Shown here in pieces: positions 23,342-33,300 of a stretch of 64,000 bases of DNA. Position 1 is the stretch's first letter. Each line of letters begins with the position of its first letter. The stretch covers positions 186,001 through 250,000 of the forward strand of contig CAWBOT010000004.1 of assembly GCA_963790505.1 (NCBI GenBank). Reading direction: 5' to 3'. The notes under the pieces were generated by a model. That model saw only the letters and a program-made list of their open reading frames with translations. It was not told where the DNA came from and made no database searches. The position numbers and the translations under genes are program-made. The DNA comes from Acidisarcina sp963790505 (lineage in GTDB: Bacteria; Acidobacteriota; Terriglobia; Terriglobales; Acidobacteriaceae).

Positions 23342-24703
23342 TTACAGTTGGACGACGTACCAGCCGTACTGCAATTGCGCGGCTGAAAGAGCGGAAGTAT
23401 GGAATGCGCCGTCAATCACCGTCACCGTCGTCTGCTGCCCAGACGAGCTCTCCCAACTGGTAACAACGATCAAAGACTGAATGGGTGATTGAGTCGGCGG
23501 CTGAACCTCTTCCACTTGAGCGCTGGCCCGGCGGAGAGGCTTCTTTTCAGCCAGGTGTGGACGAGCAGTCCGCGCCGGAGCTGATTCATAGTCCGCAGTC
23601 GCGCCATGTTGAATCGGCGGCTTACTGGCAATCGACTGCGGATGAAAGACCACGTCCTGATAGCGCGCGCCGGATACGCCCCGAAGCTGCTCAGTCGGCT
23701 GCGCCTTGGCGCTGACTCGGCCGGGTTGCGAGGGCGCAAACGACACCAGCGGCGCCGAGCCGCCCAGCTTCACCGCCCCGCCAACCGTGCCAATCATCAG
23801 GAGCGCCATCATCGCGCGCGCCTTATGAGGAGCCAAAATCGTACTCCCGCGCAAGATGCTCTCGATGCGGCTGGAAAGCTGTGACCGTTTTTCCCACGCT
23901 CCCAGTGACAAGGCAGTCGATCGGCGAGCCAGCCTTTCCTCGGCCAGGTTCGTCAGGCAAGTGGCATAGTCGCGCGGTGCCTTCGTCGCACGAATAACTC
24001 TCTCGTCGCACGCCAGCTCCCGTTCGGCACAGAGCCGCCGCTCCGCCCACACTAGCGCCGGATTCAACGGAAAGCAGACCAAAGCAATCTTCTGGACCAG
24101 ATTCGTCCAGTCATCGCAGCGGCCAAGATGCGAGACTTCGTGGAGTACGATCTGCTCCAGCTCCGAGGTTGTTGCTTTCTCCAATAACCAGCTCGGAATC
24201 AGCACCCGCGGCGCAAAGAAGCCGATCACACAGGGCTGATCGACCTCTGCCGAGATGCACAACTGGGCGCGGCGGACGCTCGACCGCTCAAGAATGGCTC
24301 GTATCTGTTCCCCGGCCTCGACAGGAACCGCGCGCTTCCACAACGACCTGAGCCGGAAGGCATTTCCAATTAGCCCAGCCGCGCGAATCAGCGAACAGGC
24401 CAGCCAAAGCGCAGCAACTGCCAGCGCCCACCGCGAATCAAGTTCAATCGCCGAAACGGCCGGACTTCCCGCCGCAGTGGACTCCGCAGAGCCGACATGC
24501 GATGGAATCACAACTGAAAGCAGGGGCAGTAAAGTGATTGTAAAGAACACCACCATCCAGGTCAGGAAGCGGACGCCGGCCGTCGTTCTCGGCGCAAGCT
24601 TGAGGCAAATCCAGATCATCCCCGCCAGCAACACGCCCTGCCAAACGCTCGCGATCAGGGCGCCGGCGGCGACCTGAGAAGTCGCTTCAATCCATCCGCT
24701 CAT
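23342..24703 (-). CDS. M56 family (BlaR1-like) membrane metallopeptidase without beta-lactam sensor domain
   Basis: 453 residues. Several membrane helices in the first 110 residues, then the gluzincin domain with zinc motif His188-Glu-Val-Ser-His192 and a downstream Glu/Asp cluster (Arg-Glu-Leu-Ala-Cys-Asp-Glu-Arg). After a further hydrophobic segment (about 290-310) the C-terminus is a proline-rich linker with a small terminal domain. The penicillin-binding-protein-like sensor of BlaR1 (SxxK, SxN, KTG) is absent. Such proteins cleave or inactivate a BlaI-type repressor after an envelope signal. It overlaps blaI by 4 bases and is followed by htrA, so an envelope-stress circuit is likely; the actual signal is unknown. 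Confidence 0.88.
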   Translation of the reverse strand: MSGWIEATSQVAAGALIASVWQGVLLAGMIWICLKLAPRTTAGVRFLTWMVVFFTITLLPLLSVVIPSHVGSAESTAAGSPAVSAIELDSRWALAVAALWLACSLIRAAGLIGNAFRLRSLWKRAVPVEAGEQIRAILERSSVRRAQLCISAEVDQPCVIGFFAPRVLIPSWLLEKATTSELEQIVLHEVSHLGRCDDWTNLVQKIALVCFPLNPALVWAERRLCAERELACDERVIRATKAPRDYATCLTNLAEERLARRSTALSLGAWEKRSQLSSRIESILRGSTILAPHKARAMMALLMIGTVGGAVKLGGSAPLVSFAPSQPGRVSAKAQPTEQLRGVSGARYQDVVFHPQSIASKPPIQHGATADYESAPARTARPHLAEKKPLRRASAQVEEVQPPTQSPIQSLIVVTSWESSSGQQTTVTVIDGAFHTSALSAAQLQYGWYVVQL

Positions 24704-25122
24704 TTCGCCTCGCCCTCCGCCGCTTCGCCCGTTGCGCCCTGCTCGATGGAATTCCGTCGAATCGCGTCCTTTAGACGTTGCAATTCCGCCGCCGTAATCT
24801 CCTCGTCGCCCAGCAGCGACAGCAGCAGCTTCTCCCGCGAATTCCCAAAGAACCTCTGCAACACGTGCCGGACTTCCACTTTGCTCGCATCGTCTTCGGC
24901 AAGGCAGGGGGAATAGATAAACGCCCGCCCCTCCTGGCGATGGCTCACATAGCCCTTCTTTTCAAGGATTCGGATCGTGGTCAGCACCGAGTTATACGCC
25001 AGCGCATCATGCTCGGGCATCGCGGCGACCAGATCGCCGACAGCGGAGTCGCCCCGCTGCCAGAGCATCTTCATCAGCCGGAGTTCGGCTTCGGTCAGGG
25101 TTGGCGATTTCTTAGGAGGCAT
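24700..25122 (-). CDS. BlaI/MecI/CopY family transcriptional repressor
   Basis: 140 residues, a winged-helix repressor: Leu-Thr-Glu-Ala-Glu-Leu-Arg-Leu-Met-Lys-Met-Leu-Trp then Asn-Ser-Val-Leu-Thr-Thr-Ile-Arg-Ile-Leu-Glu-Lys-Lys-Gly-Tyr-Val and the wing Gly-Arg-Ala-Phe-Ile-Tyr. The C-terminal helices dimerise. It probably binds the 16-base dyad at 25158-25173 and represses blaI-M56-htrA. The M56 start overlaps its stop by 4 bases. Confidence 0.93.
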   Translation of the reverse strand: MPPKKSPTLTEAELRLMKMLWQRGDSAVGDLVAAMPEHDALAYNSVLTTIRILEKKGYVSHRQEGRAFIYSPCLAEDDASKVEVRHVLQRFFGNSREKLLLSLLGDEEITAAELQRLKDAIRRNSIEQGATGEAAEGEAK

Positions 25123-25157
25123 CTGCTAAAACCTAACGAACACCCCTTAGACCAGTC

Positions 25158-25173
25158 AACTAATGAATTAGTT
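25158..25173. promoter_or_regulatory. Candidate BlaI operator
   Basis: Inverted repeat AACTAAT-ga-ATTAGTT, 36 bases upstream of the blaI ATG. It abuts a TTGACT -35-like hexamer (25154-25159 on the minus strand) with TTAGGT 17 bases further. Dyads at this position are typical of BlaI/MecI/CopY self-control, although the sequence is not the TACA-TGTA core known from staphylococci. Confidence 0.55.
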
Positions 25174-25217
25174 AGCAAGGCCCAGACGCCCGTCCAAAAG
25201 TCTTTGGCCCGCCACAC

Positions 25218-26057
25218 TTACCCTGCCAGCGATTCAATCTGCCGAATCGCCTCTTCCGGAAGAACCAGCTCGCTTGCGGCCAGGTCCTGCTCCATGTGCC
25301 GCTGGTCAGAAGTACCAGTGAGCGGCAGCATCCCAACTCCCCGCGCAAAGGCGAAGATGACTTGCGCTGGGCCAACCTCCGCCAGCCTTGCGATCGTCGC
25401 AATCAGCGGGTGCCGGAGCACCTCAACATTCGCGGTTAACAGAGAGAACCCCTGGTAGACGATCTGCCGCTCGGCGCACCATGCCCGTACTTCGCGGTCC
25501 CACCCCAGCGCAGCGTAGCAGCGGTTCTGCACAAAGGCGGGAAGGTCAACGTGGTTGGTCTCCATACGATCGAGTTGCTCAAGAGACATGTTGCTGACGC
25601 CAAGCACCCGGCAGCGCCCAGCATCGCGCTCAGCAACCATCGCCTCCCAGACTTCGATATCGGCTCCCGTCCAGCCGACGTTGGCGGACGGCCCATGCAG
25701 CACAAAGCTATCCACGTAATCCGTCGCCAGGTGTTCAAGAGAACTCGCCATCGACTGCGCGACCTGAAGCGAATACACAGCCGTGGGGTCGTAAGGAAGC
25801 CGGTGGTCCTGTCCGCGGCTATAGGTGAACTTCGTCTGCAGAAATATCTCGCTCCTGCTGACTATGCCTGCCCGAATCGCAGCGGAAATGCCTCTGCCAA
25901 CCCCTTCCTCGAAGTAGTGACGTCGCTGGTTAGCGGTGTCGATGCCCCTGAAGCCCGCACGCAGCGCCATCTCCGTCAGTCCGGATGTCCGGTCTTCTTT
26001 CCAGGCCGTGCCATAAAGAAAGTTGGGAAGACTCGCGCGCTCTGTTGAAGAATTCAT
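25218..26057 (-). CDS. Aldo/keto reductase
   Basis: 279 residues. TIM-barrel AKR with the catalytic tetrad visible: Asp in Gly-Ile-Asp-Thr-Ala-Asn, Tyr in Arg-Arg-His-Tyr-Phe-Glu-Glu-Gly, Lys in Leu-Gln-Thr-Lys-Phe and His in Phe-Val-Leu-His-Gly-Pro. The usual NADPH-binding segments follow. It reduces carbonyls with NAD(P)H; the substrate is unknown. I set the start at 26057 because it overlaps the stop of the sugar-kinase gene by 4 bases (ATGA), which shows translational coupling. An in-frame start seven codons earlier is less likely. Confidence 0.93.
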   Translation of the reverse strand: MNSSTERASLPNFLYGTAWKEDRTSGLTEMALRAGFRGIDTANQRRHYFEEGVGRGISAAIRAGIVSRSEIFLQTKFTYSRGQDHRLPYDPTAVYSLQVAQSMASSLEHLATDYVDSFVLHGPSANVGWTGADIEVWEAMVAERDAGRCRVLGVSNMSLEQLDRMETNHVDLPAFVQNRCYAALGWDREVRAWCAERQIVYQGFSLLTANVEVLRHPLIATIARLAEVGPAQVIFAFARGVGMLPLTGTSDQRHMEQDLAASELVLPEEAIRQIESLAG

Positions 26058-26974
26058 CTGCTCTGCCGCGCCCGCCACAAGGCTCCCTGCACCGGATCGA
26101 CCGCTGTAGCAAATATCTCGATCGCCGAATACTCGCGGCGCAATGCCTCTTCCAGCGACTGACGAACAAGCTCGACCTTCTCCAGAATGCTTCCCGCCAG
26201 GGCGATAGGGGGGATGTTGAATCCCTCCCCAGAATCCGTCGCCCTGCGTAGCCGTTCGATCACCAGCTTCGCAAGCGCCGCCAGTTCCACGCCCCCGCTC
26301 CGCACCACTTCAATCGCGACCTCGTCGCCATTCGCGGCGCACTCGACGACCAGCGGCGCTAGCTGCGAAAAATCCGGCGAAGGGTTGGCATTGGCGAAGG
26401 CAAGCAGCTCGCCCACCGACGCCAACTTCCAATACCCTTGGATCACATCGAGAAGAACGCTCGACCGCTGCTCATCGATCGCGCGAAAGCCGCGCCGCAA
26501 CCCCTCTGTGCCGAGAAAATAGCCGGATCCCTCATCTGACAATACGGGTCCCCACCCGCCGGCGGTCACGATCTCTCCGTCGTTCCCGCGACCGGCAACG
26601 TTTGATCCAGTACCTGCCAGCACCAATATCCCGCGACCTCCCTGGAACGCCGCGTCGAGAGCGATCTCCACGTCTTCCACCAGAACAAACTCGCCGCCCA
26701 CCAGCGGACGAAATGCCTCGGTGATCCAATCCGCCACCAGCGGCGCACTCGTACCTGAGGCCCCCACACAGCATCGAGCAACCGACAGCATCGGAACGCC
26801 GCTCAGCGCGGTCAGCTCGTGCAATGCATTCGTCAGATTTTGCTGGGTCGCGCCCTCCTCGCGGCGTAGCCGCTTGATGCTTCCGGCCACCACGCGGCCA
26901 AGCTCGCGGTCCTCGTCGGCGAGCAGGAATGTGGTCCTGGTCCCGCCCGCATCGACCCCCAGAAAATACGCCAT
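26054..26974 (-). CDS. N-acetylglucosamine kinase-like BadF/BadG/BcrA/BcrD ATPase family protein
   Basis: 306 residues of the actin-like ATPase superfamily: phosphate-1 motif Gly-Val-Asp-Ala-Gly-Gly-Thr-Arg-Thr at residues 6-14, Leu-Ala-Gly-Thr-Gly-Ser-Asn in the middle, Gly-Gly-Trp-Gly-Pro-Val-Leu-Ser-Asp-Glu-Gly-Ser-Gly next, and an adenosine-type motif near Ile-Ala-Leu-Ala-Gly-Ser. The layout matches N-acetylglucosamine kinases that phosphorylate amino sugars from cell-wall or chitin turnover; other BadF members act in anaerobic aromatic metabolism, so the substrate is not certain. Coupled to the aldo/keto reductase. Confidence 0.87.
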   Translation of the reverse strand: MAYFLGVDAGGTRTTFLLADEDRELGRVVAGSIKRLRREEGATQQNLTNALHELTALSGVPMLSVARCCVGASGTSAPLVADWITEAFRPLVGGEFVLVEDVEIALDAAFQGGRGILVLAGTGSNVAGRGNDGEIVTAGGWGPVLSDEGSGYFLGTEGLRRGFRAIDEQRSSVLLDVIQGYWKLASVGELLAFANANPSPDFSQLAPLVVECAANGDEVAIEVVRSGGVELAALAKLVIERLRRATDSGEGFNIPPIALAGSILEKVELVRQSLEEALRREYSAIEIFATAVDPVQGALWRARQSR

Positions 26975-27114
26975 CCCCTCTTACCCCTTTCTGCTCCCGC
27001 TACATCCTAATCTGAATCCAGTCCCAGAATGGGCCGGGTGTCCGGCCGCATCAGCGCGCACCGCGTCGGCGTTTCCGCGACCTCCGTCCTTATGCCACAA
27101 TCGAAGAACCCCAT

Positions 27115-28835
27115 ATGCCCGAAATTGAAGCCCCGGAAATCCACGCCGCTCCCTCCGCTGCCCCGCTCGCACCAATCAACTCCGCCGCCGATGAATCCAC
27201 CGAATCGTTCAGCGATATCCTCTCCCAATACGAGAAGGGTCGCTCGCCTAGGGCCGAGGACGGCAGCCGGCAGATCGAGGCGACGGTCATTGCAGTGTCC
27301 GCCGAATCGGCTTTCTTCGACATCGGATTCAAAACCGAAGGCATTCTGCCCCTCTCCGCCCTCGCCGGAAAAGAAATCAAGGTCGGCGACAAGTTCCAGG
27401 TCTCCGTCAAAGGGCGCGATGCCGAGGGCTACTACGAACTCTCCTTACTGAAGATCTCCCAGCCCAAAGACTGGTCGTTGCTCGAGCAGGCCTTCGCCGA
27501 AAAAGAGGCCATCCTGGGTACCGTGACCGCACTCGTCAAAGGTGGCCTGACCGTCGATATTGGCGTTCGCGCCTTCATGCCCGCCTCGCGCAGCGGCGCT
27601 CGCGACGCGGCGGAAATGGCAAAGCTCGTCGGGCAGCAGATTCGCGTCCGCATTATCAAGCTTGAAGTACCGAAGAAGATGTGGTCGTCGACCGCCGCGT
27701 GCTCGCCGAGGAAGAAGAGCGCGCGACCAGGGGACAACGCTACTCCGAGGTACGCGAAGGAGATGTCCTCCAGGGCACCGTTCGCAGCCTGGCGGACTAC
27801 GGCGCATTCGTCGATCTCGGCGGCGTCGACGGCCTGCTGCACGTCAGCGACATCGCCTGGGGCCGGGTCGCCAATCCCGGCCGACGTTCTCTCGGTCGGC
27901 CAGCAGATCGAGGTGAAGGTCCTCAAGATCGACCCCGACAAGCAGCGCATCTCCCTCGGCCTCAAGCAGCTTCAGCCGCAACCCTGGGACGCGGTCCCGG
28001 AGCAAATACAAGGTCGGCGACAAGGTCCGCGGTACAGTCACCCGCCTGGCGGAGTTCGGCGCTTTCGTCGAACTCGAACCCGGCATCGAAGGCCTCGATC
28101 CATCTCTCCGAGATGTCATGGGCAAAGAAGGTCCGCAAGCCCTCCGACATCTTCAAGCAGGGCGAGACCGTCGAAGCGGTTGTTCTCGGCATCAAGCTCG
28201 ACGAGCGCCGCATCTCCCTCGGCTTCAAACAGTTGCTTCCCGATCCTTGGACCGAGGCCGCGCAGAAATTTGCCGCCGGCTCGGTGATCGAGGGCCCGAT
28301 CACCAGCTTCACCAAGTTCGGCGCCTTTGTGCAAATCGCCGAAGGCGTCGAGGGCATGGTGCATATCAGCGAGATCACCGCCGAACGCCGCATTCAGCAT
28401 CCTCAGGACGTGTTAAAAGTCGGCCAAATCGTAAAAGCTGCAGTGCTTGAGATCGACAAAGACAAGCGTCAGCTCAAGCTCAGCCTCAAGCAGCTGGTCC
28501 CCGTCAGCGTCGACGAGTATTTCGCCGAACACAAAACCGGAGACCTCGTCACTGGCCGAATCATCGACATCGGCGGCGGCGAGGCGCGCGTGGAACTTGG
28601 CGAAGGCCTTCACGGCCACTGTCCGGTATCCGGCACGGAAGTTGCCGCGCAACCCCAGGCTGCTGAAGGCAAAGTTGATCTGTCTTCCCTTGGCTCGATG
28701 CTTCAGGCCCGCTGGAAAGGTGGCGCAACCGCTGTGAAGCCAGCGCCGGAACCCGTCCGGGCAGGACAGGTGCGCAGCTTTCGAATCGCCCGCCTCGACG
28801 CCGAATCCAAGACAATTCAACTCGCTCTGCCGTAG
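27115..28835 (+). pseudogene. rpsA: S1 RNA-binding domain protein (ribosomal protein S1-like), frameshifted
   Basis: Six S1 repeats are readable in order, for example Gly-Ile-Leu-Pro-Leu-Ser-Ala-Leu in the first, Tyr-Gly-Ala-Phe-Val-Asp-Leu-Gly-Gly-Val-Asp-Gly-Leu-Leu-His-Val-Ser in the third, Phe-Gly-Ala-Phe-Val-Glu-Leu in the fourth and Phe-Gly-Ala-Phe-Val-Gln-Ile in the fifth. The reading frame is broken by one deletion (near 27669) and three insertions (near 27879, 28003 and 28097). With these undone the gene is exactly 573 codons, as expected for S1-like proteins that bind mRNA at the 30S ribosome. S1 is usually essential, so sequencing error is likelier than decay. The symbol is a best guess. 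Confidence 0.8.
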
Positions 28836-28848
28836 TCTGATAGCACGC

Positions 28849-28967
28849 TAGACCTTTTTCACAAATCTGTGTGTCCGAGCGGAACAAATGTGAAGAGCGG
28901 CTCTACCTGACGGAAAATCCGCGCCGAGGCTATCTCGACCGGATACACCAAGTGTGAAAACGGTCTA
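28849..28967. mobile_element. MITE-like element (119 bp, TA-flanked inverted repeats)
   Basis: Terminal inverted repeats of 15 bases, TAGACCTTTTTCACA at 28849-28863 and TGTGAAAACGGTCTA at 28953-28967, match at 14 of 15 positions. The similarity continues inward with gaps to about 28 bases (GTGTGTCCG vs the complement of CGGATACAC). The ends carry TA, the target duplication of IS630/Tc1-mariner transposons. The interior has no coding potential. It lies in the gap between the S1 gene and the efflux operon. Copies elsewhere in the genome would confirm it. Confidence 0.5.
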
Positions 28968-29078
28968 AGCCTTGCATTTCCCGCGTCCTGGCCGAATCGG
29001 AGTCCTGCGGCGTCCGAATTTCGTCTACAACTGCTCACGGGTAAAAAGTTCCCAACCTGAGATGAGTGATCCTCGACA

Positions 29079-30329
29079 ATGCCTGAAGAAAACCTGAACA
29101 GTGAAAGCTCTGCTCCGCCGGCCTCTCGATCTTCTTCTCCGGAATATGCCCCACCACCCCGCAAACGGCGGCGCCTGCTCGCCTGGATCGCCGTTCTTCT
29201 GCTCTTTGGCATTGCCTTTTATCTGGTATTGCGGAACCGTCCAAACCCCGCTGCAGGCGGGGCCGCCGCTGGCCGGCGTGCTGGCTTTGGCCCCGTCACC
29301 CTGACCGTGGGGACTGCGAAAAAGGGGAGCATCGGCGTCTATCTCGACGCCATCGGCACCGTCACCCCTGTGTATACCTCGTCGATTACCGCGCAGGCGG
29401 CAGGCGTGGTGACCGCCGTCCACTATCGCGAGGGACAGATGGTGCGCAAGGGCGATCCTCTGATCGACATCGATCCCCGCATCTACGAGGCCCAGGTGCT
29501 CAAGTCGCAGGGCACCCTCGAAAGAGACACCAATGTGCTTGCCCAGGCGAAAATGGATCTCGATCGCTATCGCGCAGCATGGGCACGCAATGCGATCCCC
29601 AAGCAAACCCTGGACGACCAGGAAAAGATCGTCCTCCAGGACGAAGGCACGGTCAAGAACGACCAGGGAACCCTGCAATACAACCAGGCCCAGTTGAGTT
29701 ACTGTCACATCGTCTCGCCCATCAACGGGCGCATCGGTCTTCGCCTCGTCGATCCTGGAAATGTGGTCACTGCCGGCGGCTCGACCGTGCTCGTGGTCAT
29801 TACCCAGGTCGATCCCATCACCGTCATCTTCACTATGCCCGAAGACAACCTCGACCAGGTACAGGCGGAAATGCGCAAGCAGCATTCTCTCCCCGTCGAC
29901 GCGTTCGACCGCTCACAAAAGAAGAAGATCGCCTCCGGCAAGCTGTTGACTCTGGATAACCAGATCGACACCACCACCGGCACGGTCAAGCTGCGTGGCA
30001 CCTTCAACAATCGGGATGGAGCGCTCTTTCCCAACCAGTTTGTGAATACCAAGCTGCTGGTCAAGACCGTGGACAACGTCGTTCTGGTGCCCAGCAATGC
30101 TATCCAGTACAACGGCCAGGTGGCCTTCGTCTACGCCATCGAAGGCGGCGTAGCCAAGGTGCGCAACGTGAAGCCCGGAATCACCGACTCAGGCGTGACC
30201 GCTGTCCAGGGAATCGACGACGGCGCCGAGGTCGCGACCAGCAGCTTTGAGAAGCTGCAGGATGGCGTGAAGACCGTCATCTCGAAAACGCCCATCCCAA
30301 CGAGCGGCGCCGAGAGCAATACTCCGTGA
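29079..30329 (+). CDS. RND efflux periplasmic adaptor (membrane fusion protein, MdtA/AcrA-like)
   Basis: 416 residues. A short cytosolic N-terminus rich in Ser/Pro/Arg leads to one membrane anchor (about residues 34-51), unlike the lipid anchor of AcrA. Then the barrel-sandwich/lipoyl half (Ala-Gln-Ala-Ala-Gly-Val-Val-Thr-Ala-Val-His-Tyr-Arg-Glu-Gly), an alpha-hairpin (Leu-Lys-Ser-Gln-Gly-Thr-Leu-Glu-Arg-Asp), the second lipoyl half (Ile-Val-Ser-Pro-Ile-Asn-Gly-Arg-Ile-Gly) and beta-barrel domain follow. It links inner-membrane RND pumps to the outer-membrane channel. The stop overlaps the first RND gene (GTGA), giving an MFP-RND-RND-OMF operon like mdtABC plus oprM. Confidence 0.95.
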   Translation: MPEENLNSESSAPPASRSSSPEYAPPPRKRRRLLAWIAVLLLFGIAFYLVLRNRPNPAAGGAAAGRRAGFGPVTLTVGTAKKGSIGVYLDAIGTVTPVYTSSITAQAAGVVTAVHYREGQMVRKGDPLIDIDPRIYEAQVLKSQGTLERDTNVLAQAKMDLDRYRAAWARNAIPKQTLDDQEKIVLQDEGTVKNDQGTLQYNQAQLSYCHIVSPINGRIGLRLVDPGNVVTAGGSTVLVVITQVDPITVIFTMPEDNLDQVQAEMRKQHSLPVDAFDRSQKKKIASGKLLTLDNQIDTTTGTVKLRGTFNNRDGALFPNQFVNTKLLVKTVDNVVLVPSNAIQYNGQVAFVYAIEGGVAKVRNVKPGITDSGVTAVQGIDDGAEVATSSFEKLQDGVKTVISKTPIPTSGAESNTP

Positions 30330-33300
30330 GTCCGTCCCGCCCATTTATCCTGCGGCCGGTCGCCACCTCGCTGCTGATGGCGGCAATTCTGTTGGTAGGC
30401 ATTGTCTCCTACACGCAGTTGCCGGTCTCTGCTCTGCCCGAGGTGGATTACCCAACCATCCAGGTGCTCACCTTCTACCCCGGCGCCAACCCCACGGTGA
30501 TGGCCACGACGGTCACCGCGCCGCTGGAGCGCCAGTTCGGCCAGCTGCAGGGGTTGAGCCAGATGACCTCGACCAGCGCCGGCGGCGCCTCGGTCATCGT
30601 GCTGCAATTCTCTTTGACCCTGCCGATCGACGTCGCCGAGGAAGAGGTGCAGTCGGCGATCAATGCGGCACAAAGCTATCTGCCGTCAAATCTCCCCACC
30701 CCCCCGGTCTATAGCAAGACCAACCCCGCCGACGCTCCGGTGCTTACCCTCGCCATCACCTCCGACTCGATGCCGCTCTCGAAGGTGGAAGACCTGGTCG
30801 ACACCCGCCTCGCACCCAAGCTGTCGCAGTTGAATGGCGTCGGCCTCGTGAGCATCAGCGGCGGCCAGAAGCCGGCGGTGCGCATCCAGGCCAACCCGGT
30901 CGCGCTTTCTTCCTATGGGCTGGGTCTTGAGGACCTGCGTACGGCGCTCACTGCGACCAGTGTCAACGCTGCCAAGGGCAACTTCGATGGCCCGCACCAG
31001 GATTACCAGATCAACGCCAACGACCAGCTGACCACCAGCGACGAATACCGCGACATCGTCGTCGCCTATCGCAACAACGCTCCGGTAATGCTGAAGGACA
31101 TCGCGGTCGTGGTCGACGGCGTCGAAAACAATAACCTCGCTGCCTGGATGGGCCAGGCTGCCGCCAACGCCCAGGACCAGGGGACCATCACCCCGGCGGT
31201 CATTCTGAATGTCCAGCGCCAGCCCGGCGCCAACACCATCGCCGTCGTCAGGAGCATCAAGGCGCTGCTGCCGCAGCTGGAGACAAGCCTTCCTGTCACC
31301 CTCAAAGTCACCCAGCTGACCGATCTCACCACCGCCATCCAGGCATCTGTTGACGACGTTGAATTCGAACTGATGCTCACCATCGCGCTGGTGGTGATGG
31401 TGATCTTCCTCTTCCTGCGCAACCTCTACGCCACCATTATTCCCAGCGTGGCCGTGCCGCTCTCGCTGGTCGGCACCTTCGCGGCCATGTATGCGCTCGG
31501 CTACTCGCTGGACAACCTCTCGCTGATGGCGCTCACCATCTCGACCGGCTTCGTCGTCGACGATGCGATCGTGATGATCGAGAACATCTGCCCGCTATCT
31601 CGAGGCCGGCGATTCGCCCATGGAAGCGGCGCTCAAGGGCGCTGAGCAGATCGGCTTCACCATCGTCTCGCTGACCGTCTCGCTGATCGCCGTGCTCATC
31701 CCGCTGCTCTTCATGGGCGATGTCGTCGGCAGGCTCTTTCGCGAATTCGCAGTCACCCTCGCCGTCACTATCGTCATCTCAGCGGTCGTCTCGCTCACCT
31801 TGACGCCCATGATGGCCTCGCGCATCCTCAAGCACACCCCCGAGGACCAGCAGGGACGCTTTTACCATGCCTCCGAACAGGTATTCGAAAGTCTGATCGC
31901 TTTCTACGGACGGACGCTCAAAGTGGTCCTGCGCTTCCAGCCGCTCACCTTGCTGGTCGCCGTCGCCACGCTGGCGCTCACCATCTTCCTCTACATCATC
32001 ATCCCCAAAGGCTTCTTCCCGACCCAGGACACCGGCGTGATCCAGGGCATCTCTCAGGCGCCGCAGTCGATCTCCTTTCAGGCTATGGCCCAGAAACAGC
32101 AGCAGCTTGCCCGGCTTGTGCTGCAAGACCCTGCAGTCGAGAGCCTGTCGTCCTTCATCGGCGCAGATGGAACCAATACGACGCTCAATAGCGGGCGTAT
32201 GTCGATCAACCTGAAACCCCTCGACGTGCGCCACATCAGCGCTGCTGATGTCATTCGCAGATTGCAGAAGACGCTGCCCCAGGTCGAAGGAATCACCCTG
32301 TACATGCAGCCCGTGCAGAACATCAGTGTCGACGACCGCGTCAGCCGCACCCAATATCAGTTCACCCTTGAAGACCCCGACGCCAACGAGCTGAACTTGT
32401 GGACCAACCGCTTCGTCGACAAGCTGAAGCAGCTGCCCCAGATCACCGATGTGGCCACCGACCAGCAGACCGGCGGGTTAGCGACCTCCCTGATGATCGA
32501 CCGCGTGACCGCCTCGCGCCTCGGCATCGCCCCGACCACTATCGATAACACCCTCTACGATGCTTTTGGCCAGCGCCAGATAAACACCCTGTACACCTCA
32601 GCCAATCAGTACCACGTCATTCTGGAAGCCCAGCCGCACTTTCAGCGCGATCCCGACATGCTCCACCAGATGTACATCCAGGCGAATGCGTCGTCCGGCT
32701 CGAGTGGCGCCGCCGCGTCTTCTTCTTATGCATCTTCGGGCTCCGCTTCGGCGGGCTCGAACGCCAACACCGCGCCGCTGCCCTACACGCCATCCGCGGG
32801 CACTCTGATTGCTCCGGCAACCGCGCTCACCGCTGGCGTAGGCACAACCACCACCACCAGCACGCCGGTCACCGCCAACACCACCACCAGCTCCACTTAT
32901 AACAACGCGGTGCCGCTAAGCGCCTTCGCGCACTTTGAAAACACCACCCAGCCGCTGTCGATCACTCACCAGGGGCAGTTCCCCTCGGTGACGGTGTCGT
33001 TCAACCTGGCGTCCAATGGGGCGCTCGGCAACGCTATCACCGCAGTCGACAAGGTGGCTAAAGACCTCAACATGCCGGCCAGCATCCAGGCCGATTTTCA
33101 AGGCACCGCAGCCTCCTTCCGCAACTCCCTGTCGAACGAGGCCCTGCTCGTGCTCGCCGCACTGGTGACCGTCTATATCGTGCTCGGCGTACTCTACGAG
33201 AGCTTCATTCACCCCATTACGATCCTGTCGACGCTGCCCTCCGCAGGCGTTGGCGCGCTGCTCTCGTTGATGCTCTTCGGCCAGGACCTCAGCGTCGTCG

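Noticed and set aside
31560..31650. Programmed frameshift in the first RND gene
   Set aside because: No slippery heptamer or downstream structure; a single extra C among other nearby indels is better explained by sequence error.
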